Shown one piece after another: positions 50,001 through 61,116 of a stretch of 64,000 nt of DNA. Position numbers and translations under genes: made by a program. Source of the DNA: Tetrahymena elliotti 4EA (lineage: Eukaryota > Ciliophora > Oligohymenophorea > Hymenostomatida > Tetrahymenidae). The DNA is taken from NCBI GenBank assembly GCA_000231825.2, contig JH720307.1, positions 954,880-1,018,879 of the forward strand, written 5' to 3'. The notes beneath the pieces are model-generated. The model saw only the letters and a program-made list of their open reading frames with translations. It was not told the DNA's origin and did not search any database. The number at the start of each line of letters is the position of its first letter. Position 1 is the stretch's first letter.

Positions 50001-53000
50001 ATTGTGGCCATTTAAAAAGCTTGGATATTTCGTAAAATAAACTTTTGGATGTGAATCTTTTAACTATGAATTCTCTTGAACTCTAACCTGAAAGTATTGT
50101 CTTAGAAAAAAAAAAAATTGTTGATTAATTCTAAGCACACTATTTGAAACTAATTTTGGAATAGAATTAAACTACAAAATAAGTCGTTTTTAATGAGTTA
50201 GATTTACCTAAAATGTACACATCGAAAATCTTAGAATAAATAACAAGAATGGAAAACCTTCAAAAGCTTTCTATAAAAAATCCAATAGTTTAGATAGATG
50301 CATATCATCTAAATAACTTTTTGAATCAACTTCTAAATTTGCAAAAGCTATAAAAATTACAGCTTTCTAGATTATAAATAAATCCTGATTAGTTTAATGT
50401 TATATCAACGCTTTTGATATAAACCAATACTCTAAAAACACTCTCCATTGGTGAAGAAAATGTTAACTAATAAGCGATGACAGCTTTATCTAATGGTATT
50501 CGCTTAAATAGGACTTTACTGTCACTAAAATTAAGTGATTGTAGCATTACATAAAATGAATGTAAAATACTTGCCCCAGCTTTATTAGTTCACCCAACTT
50601 TAGAAAAGCTAAATGTTAATTCTAATTCTATATCTAGTGAAGGTGTTAACACTCTATTATCTTCTTTAAAAATGCTAAAAACATTTAAATGTCTACATTT
50701 TTCATAACAAAAATAAATAGATGGTTTAGCACTTACTAACATTTTGAGAGAAGTTAACAACAACTTTGAATATATTACCAAATTAAATTTATCTTATAAT
50801 CAATTTACACAAGACCACTTCGAAGAAGTTTTGGAGCAATTAAAAAATCACTAAACACTTGTCCATATAGACTTATCTGGAAACTCAATAAACGATGTAA
50901 TCTTTTTAATAAAATAATGCATTATTTTTTATTTCACTTCACAACTATTATTTATTTTAAATTTAAAAAAATCAAAAAAACAATAATTTGTTGTTTTCAT
51001 ACTAAATAAAAAAACTTAAAAAAATTGAGAGATCAATTTGTTATCTCACAGTTAAAAAACAACTTAAAAGATAAAAGGACTACATACATTTTTATTTAAA
51101 AAAAGTTTATTGTGAAGAATTAAATTTACTTCTAAATTTTAGATTATTTCAAATAAATAATATTATCATGGTAAAAAAAAACAACTTAAATTTTAAGAAT
51201 TTAAGAGATCAACTTTTTCATCAAAATTAAAAAACAGCATCAAGTGAAATACTTTTATTTATTGAATTATTTTTTATTTTTTTAAAAAAATTTTCTTAAT
51301 TTATCCAAATCCAAAAAAATCAATAAAACTTTGAAAACATAAAAATTTGAGAATAAATAAAAAACTTGAACAAATAAGATAATGCTATTAAGAATGTTAA
51401 GATAGATTTGAAGAACATTTTAAAATTAAAGAAAAAAGAAGATGATTTTTTGTATGAATTTTAAATTTGGTTAAAATATTCTTTTTTCGTGGAGTTTTTT
51501 AAAATTGATTTTAATAATTAATTTCTTTTTATTATGGAACTTAAATTTTATTTAAATTTATAAAAATAGAAGGGAGCTAAAATAATAAAATCGTTCTTAA
51601 CTATCAACGTAAAATTAAAATAGCTAATTCTCAGTAACTGTGGGTTAGGGATTGAATCATTTAAGGAAATTTCATAAGGTTTATCATAAAATGATGTTTT
51701 AGAAATGCTAGATTTGAGCTGTAATACATAAGAAGGAAATGATGCTGTTTAATTTTTTGCAAATTTAGTGTATCCAAAAGGTTTGAAATTATTTTTAATT
51801 TATGGAAATAAAATTACTTCATAAGGAAATATGCATTTATTTAAATTTATGAAGAGCTGCCATTAGAAGTTATTTATAGTAAATGACTGGATACAAATAT
51901 AAGATGATGTTGCTATTTATTTACTTAACAACTTGATTGATTAGCATAGTAAAGATAAATTAATACCTTCAGTACCTCGCCATTACTACACTTGCATAGA
52001 TTTTTCAAGAGGCTAGTTAACTGATAAGTTTTGCATGTTTTTCACTCAACAATTTTAGAATTTGAGTGTGTTGGAATGTTTAAACTTAGAAAAGAATTAT
52101 CATATAACTTAAACAGGTATGAAGCATGTTTTTACTGCAATTTTTGATAATAGAAGAAATTTTGACATTAATTTAATATATTTGAATTTCTCTCAAAGAG
52201 AAGATGATTTCTTAGCTGTCTAGAGAAACTAAATTTATACAAGTAGTTCAGAAAAAAATCCAAGAAAACCTTTAAATGGAAGTATTGGAGGACCTAATTA
52301 GAATGCTCCTAATAAAATTGTCAATGAATAAATTGGATTTAAAGGCAAAGAAAAATCAATTTGGTCAAAAATAACTCTATTCTTTTAAAGAAAATTATAA
52401 TTTATTAATGATAAAATCACTTCATAACATGAATACAAATTCGATTATTGCAATCTTGAAAAAATCAACCTTCTTAAATACTAAACTCTTTTAATATTAC
52501 TCCTAGCTTTATCTTTCATTGTACAAATTGTTTTATCTATTCTGCCTTTTATTAGTTAAGCTGTTGTCTTACGTTCCATCATATTGGGTGTAAGTTTGTT
52601 GATACTCCTTTGTGAGTTCATTTCTTATTGTGTTTATCTTTATTATGTTAATATGTCAGAGGATATTGAGCTAAATAACAAATTGAACACTCTCAACAAG
52701 CTCAAAATCATATTGAATAAAATTAAATATTTTGATATTCTCCTACTTTTGAGAGGTTTAACTCGTAGAGCTGATTTCATTCTAACAAACTATATAGGTA
52801 AATAAATACAATTTAGCATTATTCAAATGTTTGTATTTTAAGTTTAAGTAATATGAGGTTCAATGTACGAATCTCGTCTTGGTCAAAAGAACTATTTTCT
52901 TACCTCTTTAATTTTTTTGATAAGAATGATTTTCTTATTTTTTGAACAATTTAGAGCATAAAAATCAAAAATTCTTTTATTAAATTAAAATTTTTCTACC

Positions 53001-53986
53001 TAATTGAAATGAAATGTTACTTAAATCTTAACAATTATTCTTTCATTAAAACATTTATTTGTTTTATTTCTTTACACTGATTGATTGGCTTAATATATTT
53101 ACTTAATCTTTTATTAAAAGCTATTTTCTACTTTATGAACAACTAAACATACTTGCAAGAAGTATATTTATTATTCTTATGCATCAAGGCTTTGGTCATA
53201 TTGTTTTTTACTCTCTCACCTTTTTATGATTGGTGCTTTAAAAAGCGTAATTAACTTTATTCTGTTGATAAATAATTCTTGGATGTTGGTGAAAGACTTT
53301 CCATGGTTTTTGGTATGTCATTAGTAGAATAAATATTTTAACTATTTAATCCAGGTGATTCTTCTGTACTTTCTTTCAAAATCATGAAGTAAAGTTAAAG
53401 ATAGGTTATAAATATTTGGAATAAAAAAGTTTATGAGTATATTTACTTAGCCTTTTACATTAGTCCCTTACTTGTTTTATATGCTCTCTTCTATGATCTA
53501 TTTGTGGAAATATATGAAAAGTAGATATTACAGCTATCTTTTGCTGTACTTGCTATTTGCTTTATTCTCTCAATATTTACTATAATGACCACTCGTCCTA
53601 CCTATATTTAGCAAGCTGATTTTAATGAGATCTTAAACATCAGAAAATTCTATTAGATTGAGTAAAGTCGTTCTAAAAATCGTTCTTCAACCATCCGCTA
53701 AACTCTTGTAGAAACTTTAGTTTAGAGAAACTACTTTAGTCCAGAGTCCTACTATTCTATTGCATGTAATTACAATATGAATACGTAATTTAAACGCCTG
53801 ATCAGAGAAGAAATTATTAAAGCAGATATTAACAGTAATGATCATGTTCAAATAGAAGAATAAAGACATCTTATTTAAAATGGTGGAGGTAGCAATAAAA
53901 TGGTTCGCTTAATTAATCCGGATTTCCAAGAAGATTCTATCTGTAAATTAATCACTATTCTCATTTTCACTCTCTAAATTTTCTGA
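47086..53986 (+). CDS. Large leucine-rich-repeat protein with multi-pass membrane C-terminus, 6 exons, 1731 aa
   Basis: Exons: 47086-47456, 47988-48777, 48828-49545, 49620-50896, 51624-52797, 53121-53986, summing to 5196 bases; TGA at 53984-53986. The first ~120 residues are Q/N-rich. From about residue 140 to 1250 there are many ribonuclease-inhibitor-type LRRs with the LxxLxLxxN pattern, such as LKYLDLSNMSL, IQELNLSYCKI, LLDISGNNLG, VELNLSDNDLND and VHIDLSGNSIND. Then about five hydrophobic helices follow: near 1340-1362 (LLLALSFIVQIVLSILPFIS), 1368-1398, 1460-1480, 1555-1580 and 1590-1612. The end is a charged region of ~120 residues. LRRs of this type bind protein partners; with no signal peptide visible they would face the cytosol. 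Intron 52798-53120 may hide a 24-base exon. I know of no named family with this layout. Confidence 0.85.
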
Positions 53987-54800
53987 ATCCAAAAAATAGT
54001 TGAAACAAAACAAGACAAGACATTTTAAAATTTGAAATTTATTTAAAAAACTATATTTAGTTTTGATGATTTAATTTTTTTTTCTTTTATATTATAAATT
54101 TCTATTCTTTAATAATAATGTTTTTGTTTTTGAAACTTTTTTTGAAGTGTTACTCTCCATTATCTTTATAATTTTGAATAATTATTTTAATTTAAAACAA
54201 ATAGCTAGTATTCCTATTGAAGTAGGCGATGTTGACTTTTTCAAAAGAGATACACATAATATAGAGAGAAATTTAAAAAAATTAAAAAATGAATGAGAGA
54301 GTAATCAATATTTTAAAATTAGAAAATGTTTTTGTTTTTGTTGTTCATTATCTGTTTATTTATTATTTTTGGTGAGATTTTACAAAAAAATAAAAAATTA
54401 TTTTCTTTCAAGCCACGTTCAGATTAATTTTTATTTTGACAGATTTTTTAAATATTAAAATTTTAACGATAGAAGAAAAAATAGTTCTGATATTTTTTTT
54501 AAAACTTTAAAAAAAAGTTGTGAAAGAATTAAAAATTGAAAAAAGAAATATTTTTGATTTTTTTTTTAAAGTTTTTTTTTGTAAATTAATCATGTAATTA
54601 GTGATTTGATACTTCAAATAGATACCAAAAATAATTAGCGAGCTATTTTACTAAGCTAAGCTTAATTAAAATAAATCATAAATTTTGGAAGAATTACTTT
54701 TTTAAATATCACTGACTTTGTATTATTGTTTTTAAATAGCTTTTATCTAAATAAAAAAAAATTAATATAAAAGAATTTATATAAATCAGATTATCAAGGA
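53987..54800. other. Intergenic spacer
   Basis: AT-rich spacer with long A and T runs between two plus-strand genes. No additional feature is supported. Confidence 0.6.
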
Positions 54801-56639
54801 ATGATAGATAAAATTTCTAATACATCAATTAAAAAGAAGAAGGACAAATACTTGATGAATTAAATTAAAATTAAAGAGATCAAGTCAAATCTTAAAAATA
54901 TTATTAGTCATGGACTGTACCCATAGATATTTTCAGTAGATTATTTATTTATTAAATATAAATTAAGTTTTTTTTAAAATATATATAAGGCTATAGACGA
55001 ATAAAGGTGCAATAGCTGCTTTAGTGAATAGGAATATAAGAATAATAAATTACTACAATGTGACTTCTGTTAATTTCTAATACATGAAAAATGTTTAACA
55101 TCTAAAATGATTCAGTCTTCCCTTTTTTAAAATTGTAAAAGAATTTATTTAAATGATTATAATTAGAATTTAAATATCTTATTTATTAAGTATGGTTTTG
55201 TGACAGATGTGTAAAGATAATTGATTACTCTTTAAAAAAACCTAAATAACAAAACTTTCCTCTGCTGTGCTGCTCTGATTGTATAAAATATCAAGGGATT
55301 ATAAAAAATTGTGAAAATGGTGTTTGGGTATTTTCAATTAAAAATTAAAATTTAATTAAAAAAAATAAAACATTAATAAAAGACTCACGAATTCTGTTTT
55401 TTAGAAAATAATGATCAAAAATAAATTTCTTCTGATATTAGGTAAATAAATCTCTAAATAAAAAAAGTTAAATTTATCTTTAAAAAAACTATGAAGAAAT
55501 ATTCTAGACTTAAAATAGACTGATAACAAATAGAGCATCTATTAAAAAGATGATACTATGTAACAAAAATAAGACACATAATATTTTTGTTAATTATGCA
55601 GAGAATAAGAAGGAAAATTATCAGCTTGTAGCATGTCGGGGTGTCCAATTCGTTTTCATCTGTTTTGCTTGATGACTGAAGATTCCAATTAGATGAAAGA
55701 AGATCTGCTTCTATAAAAAAAGTAAATTGAAATTGATATGAAAAAGTTTGATTTAATTTTGCATTGGATGGATAATTTTTTTATCAATATTTTATATTTT
55801 AGGTATTACTGCATTGAACATCACACGCAAGGTATAAGAATTTTTATAATTATAAATACTTAACTCACTTTAACTGTAAATTCATTTAGAATAGATGATC
55901 ACTAATTACGCTTAGAAAGAAAAAATAGAGTAAATAAAATTAATTATTTACATACAAGATAAAGAATCACTATTTTTGCCTCTTAATTTTGTTTTTAAAA
56001 ATAATTAAAAGATTTGAACAAAGCTAGTCGTAGAAGAATTTTGACATCAAGAAATTTACAGATGATCAGAAACCACACAATGATGTAGGATAAAATTAAA
56101 TTTGTGCAAATTAGTTCAGTAACTTTGGAATTCAGAAATACAAATTATAAATTAGATACCATTTTGAAATGCTTAATTACTTTTACTTAAATCTGGCATT
56201 TCCTTCAGAAAGTGAATATTCAAAGTAACTAAATTTAAACGATGCAGAAGAAAACTAAGACCCCAAAAATTAAAACCTAAGACCTGTCAATCTAGACTAA
56301 AATTATTAATTAAAGTTATGCCATGAAGAATTTCGTCTAATAACTAGCTTACCTGAATTCTATTTCAGTGAAAAATAGTTTTTAGAATAACTTTCTCATT
56401 ATTTTATTCGGATAAGATCTTACAATCCTATTACTAAGAGTGTCATTTTATTTGAGAGCTATTCTTCTCATAGCTATCTGCTATCTTTCATTCGCTAGAA
56501 CTTAAGTCAGTGCAAAGATTTACTCTTAATCGAAATTAGTATGGCTTTTTTTATTGATATGATAAAACTGAATGTAAATAAATTTATTTAGGAGTTAAGT
56601 CTCCAAAAAATAATTAAGAAAATAAATTCAAAAGAATGA
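54801..56639 (+). CDS. Extended PHD-finger protein (BRPF/JADE/AF10-type zinc module), ~479 aa
   Basis: Such modules read histone H3 tails in chromatin complexes. Exons as modelled: 54801-55134, 55191-55327, 55383-55466, 55534-55721, 55803-55831, 55890-55929, 56012-56639 (1440 bases, TGA 56637-56639). The first PHD finger is CNSC, LLQCDFC, HEKC, then WFCDRC. A linker finger LLCCSDC and GVWTHEFC follow, then the second PHD part FCQLC, LSACSMSGC, FHLFC and the final YYCIEHH. This Cys/His order is that of extended PHD modules. The C-terminal ~230 residues have no recognised domain. Two points are uncertain: the donor at 55467 is GTTAAA rather than GTA, and 54945-55007 could be an in-frame intron (its loss keeps the frame). 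No acetyltransferase or bromodomain is visible. Confidence 0.8.
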
Positions 56640-57297
56640 ATTATTATTTACTCTCAAATGAGATATTGTTGAATAAATTTTATTAAATCGCTAATTTGTT
56701 TTTTTTTGTATCTATAACTCTTTAAAACCTTTATTTTATCCTTTAAAGATAATTTTAAGACAAAATGTATCAAAAAGTTAATAATTTAATCAAAAATAAG
56801 GTAGAGTAACTTTGAGATTTCTGATCTATCAGAAATATCCACTTTAAAATGCTTCAAACCAATTTATTATTTGAAAATAAATCTATAAAATTTATTGATT
56901 TGTTTCAATTTTTTATTTCTATTATTTATTATTTCTTGAAATTTCTGATTCTATTCATTGTGTCAGAATTTAAGAATCACCTTATCTATTAATGTTTTCT
57001 TTCTTTGTAAAAGAATTATTGGAAATAAATTTGGTTTATCAGCCTACGTAAGAATGTGTATTTAAATAAGCTATTAAAGATTATAGGTATTTGTAATTAT
57101 TAGAATTTCTCAGATTTTCTACTTGATTTACTTGAATACAATTTTTGTATTTAACAAAATCAAATATTTGTAATTTAATATAAATAAAAAAAATTCAATA
57201 AATTTCTTTTAATAAATCTCTCAACCCGAATCAAGGAACATTAAAAATTGGAATATCGCAACTTAACTTAGATTTTTAAAGATCATATTCTTGAGAA
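56640..57297. other. Intergenic spacer
   Basis: AT-rich sequence between two plus-strand genes. Nothing is recognised. Confidence 0.6.
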
Positions 57298-58038
57298 ATG
57301 TCAACAAACAACGATTCACATATTCCCATCCCTTAAAACGAAGAGGAAAAAAATTAAGAAGTACTCTAAAGGTATAATAAACTTAAAGTAGGACTCGCTG
57401 TATTGACTTCTTTGTTACTCGCTACTTCTTCCATCACGATAACTGTCCTTGTTAGAATTCTTTAAAATTTTTTGTAAGACTATGAAATAATCTTATCCGC
57501 TCTGCAGTTTGAAAAATTCAATTACATCTATTACATCAGTGGTTTAATCATAACACTTACATTATCAAACATAAGCATGCTTATATCATCTCTATCTGCC
57601 TATACCTCAAGTCCTATTTTTTCAAATAAGCCTAGCTACCTTAAAAAGCAAAACTTGTTAGGCTATTTCCTCTTGGCCGTATTTATCTGCTTATCATTGC
57701 ATTTATTCTTCAATGAAGAAGAAGCTATTCTGCAACAATGCGAATATTTAATAAATTTGAATGACTAGGTCACAAATTTAAAAAATCCTTCAGCTCTTGA
57801 ATCCTTATCTAGATTTTTTACTAACCTTAATTAATACTAAAATTTCTATCTATTTTTCAAAAAAGTCTCTTTTTATCATAAAATCTAACCCTATATCACA
57901 ACTATTATAATAATTTTAGTAACCATCTAGCAATTAATATCATTTGGAATTTAAACTTTGCGTTCTTTCATATAGGAGAAAAGAAGCTTAGCTGATCTCG
58001 AAGAAGTTTTAGTAGTGTCCATTTCATAAAATTGTTGA
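57298..58038 (+). CDS. Four-transmembrane protein (tetraspanin-like topology), single exon, 246 aa
   Basis: ATG 57298 to TGA 58036-58038, no intron. Four hydrophobic helices at about residues 31-55 (VGLAVLTSLLLATSSITITV), 76-100, 119-139 (LLGYFLLAVFICLSLHLFF) and 197-222. The spacing, with short first and second loops and a ~57-residue loop between helices 3 and 4, is that of tetraspanins. However, the large loop has only one cysteine and no CCG motif, so family membership is not established. The N-terminal 30 residues are acidic and hydrophilic and should be cytosolic. The base composition and absence of internal TGA support a real gene. Partners are unknown. Confidence 0.75.
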
Positions 58039-61000
58039 GCCCTGATGAAGAAATTTTAATTTGGAAACTGAGAAAAAGAAGAAAATTCAGAACTCTTTGA
58101 ATATTTCGCATAATATTATAAAAATCATAAACATACAATAATTCATCTTAATTAAATTTAATCTTATAGAATTAGCTTGAAGTACAAAATCAAGGCTCGC
58201 AGTAAAAAATCTTACCCTAAATTAAAGAAAAAAATTAAAATAATGATGTATTCGTACTTACAACCTCCTTAATAAAATCTGTTGAATCAACTAATTAATG
58301 GATCAAAATATTACTATCTGATAAGATTGAATTTTACTAATAACAAATTAGAAAGTTAAAGACCTAATCTGCAATAAAATATTCACCTAAATAATTTAAA
58401 ACCAAAAAACAAACAAACTATCTGTTATTACCAAAAACTTATTTCTATCAAAATAATCTCTTTTTAAATTATATTTATAATAAAAATATTTCTATCTCAA
58501 ATTTTTCTACTTACTGTTCATATTTTATATTCTTTCTATTGTTAAATCAAAATTAAAAATACATTTTTGCAATCATTCTCATTATTTTCCTTATCAAAGC
58601 TCTTTATTAACTCGAAATTAATTTTCCTCCAAAAAAAATTAAAGTTATGCTCTTTCTTATATTTAATTTTTAAAACTAAACAAATGTATCTTCTTAATAT
58701 CATATTAGTCTATATAGCATGAATTACCCTTCTAAACTTAGATTATTTTAGACCTGAAAAACTTTCATCAAGTTCATGCCACTTAAAATTTTTTAAAAAA
58801 ACAAAAGTTACTGATATTTCTAATAAGTAATATCTAATGTATTTTTAATAAGAATAAAGGTTAAAGACATTGATTGATTAATATTCAATTTTAAAAAGAA
58901 AATTAAGATTAACTTTTAATTGATTAGTTTTAAAAATTAAAAAGTAAGCCTATAAAAATATTTCCGTGATTTATTTATTTCTTGCTTTCTATCTAATGAA
59001 TGATTACTTATGCTTACGGCGCCCACTTTTTTATAAAAGAAAAAGGGTGATAACTTGGTATATTTGCTGGTAAAATTTGACACAGAAATTTAATTAAATT
59101 ATGTGATTTTTAAATACTTTTCTTTAATCCTTCTTTTTTGATTCTTAAAATACTAAAACATAATATGGAGTAAATCTAATATTTGTATCTTATTTAAAAT
59201 TTATTGCTAAATAAGTATATGTATTAATAATTTCTATGCTATAAATAAATTAGAGGCAACAAATATAAAATTGATAAATAAGATATTCAATTCAAATTTA
59301 GCTTTGGGATTTTTGAAACATAGTATTCATTGAGATAAGAAAGATTACTAGTAAATTAAGAAGATTAATAGAATCAAATACAATTCAAATTTCAAAAACA
59401 ATAATTTAATTATTGTAGCCAAGTAAGCAAATTATAAAATCAATGTAAAATTCTCCTTCTCATATTATATTACATGATAGCATGATTCTATTCTTTTATT
59501 TTCTCAATCAGATTCATAAATAATTTAAAATTTTTTATGGAAGTTTTTAAGAATGAAAAAGCCTAAAATTTAAATTTATTTTTTGTTATCATGATAGATA
59601 ATATAACTAATTTTAAATAATTAAGATTGCTTAATAAGAGACTTTTGTATTGTATTAAGGCCTAATCTCTTTTTTATTTTAAATATTTGTTCAATAGAAC
59701 TTTTCTTTCAAAATAAACAAACAGATAAATATGTATTAAATAGATAAAAAGATTAAATTTTTTAATGATTTTTCATAAAAAATTAAAAATGTAAGCATTT
59801 AAAATCAAAGAGTTTATCTTAGTGACCTATCAACTTCAAAATTCAATAATAGCCTTCTTATTAAATTTAATTTTAACTTTCATTTTATGCAAAATTTAAA
59901 AAATGTTTTCTTGAAATTACTTATCTAAAAAAATTTATCTTCTTTCTATGCAAATGAAAGAGAATGTAACAAAAGCTAATGACAGATATCTTTGTTCTGA
60001 TTTTTTTGAAATTTAGTAAGAATTTAACACCAAATTTTTTCAAAAGTTTAATTCGATTTAATAAAAAAATATTTTATTTTTAATTTGAATCATAAGAAAA
60101 GGTTAGCTAGTTTTTGATTATCATCAAATTCATATACATTTCAAAAACTAACATAAATCATTGAGCAAATGTAAATAAATTTATAATTAAACTATAAAAA
60201 TGAATTAAAGAAAATCTTCTTAATTATTATATTCAAAAATCTAAAAAAGGAATAGGTATTTATTTTAATTTAGAAATTTGTTAAAATATGAGGTAAAAGA
60301 AACCAACTTTATAAAAACTCGTAAAGCTAAAATATGAAAAGAATTATGTTAAAATTTATAAATTAAAAGTTAATATAATAGGTTTACTAATCAAATCAAA
60401 TTACAAATTTTTGATTAAAGTTTTTATTTAGTTTTTTGTTTATTTTAGCGATTTAAGATATTATAAAATAAACATTACAATTTTTATTTTTCACTTTTTA
60501 TGAAATCCTATACCCTTAATTTATCCTCTTATTCAAAATTTACTTGATGCTGATGAATATTTATTTGAAGTATGGATGGATTCTTTTTTTTTTCACAAAA
60601 TAGAAAAACCTATTTATTTTATCCTAATTATAAGGAATACTTTGAACATAAAATTAATTTTCAATTAAATAAAAAAATAAAGTTTTTATCATTTTCACAA
60701 AATGAAAAAAATAATTTTGAAATATGATTGAATATAAAAATGCTATTTTAATTAATTGTTTAGATTGAAAATATATTTATTCATGAAATTCGATAAGATA
60801 ATTGTATGAAGAAACTAAATAGTAAACTAAAAATTTTACATAAATTGATTAAAATATTTAACTCTTATGGATATCAATTTTATAAAAACAAATAAATATA
60901 AGCCATCTCTTTTTGTTAATAGAAAGATTTATATACTTTTCTTATCAGTATCAAAATAACAAGAATAGTTTTTTTATAGAAATTATGAAGGAAATTCTTA

Positions 61001-61116
61001 CTTTACTAGTATTAATCCATTTTATTACTAACATTTAAGCATGTAAACTTTCTATTGAAACATCTATTGATTGTTCTTCTTTTATAATACCCACTTTATT
61101 TAACTTTAAACAGAAA
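58039..61116. other. Long AT-rich stretch without a supported gene
   Basis: About 3.1 kb. The first few hundred bases are 3' flank of the four-TM gene. A short GC-containing spot near 59018-59030 (ACGGCGCCC) is followed by an imperfect T/A hairpin, but I cannot assign it to an RNA class. An ATG at 60985 is in frame with the next gene and would add 44 residues, including a second hydrophobic segment. Confidence 0.5.
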
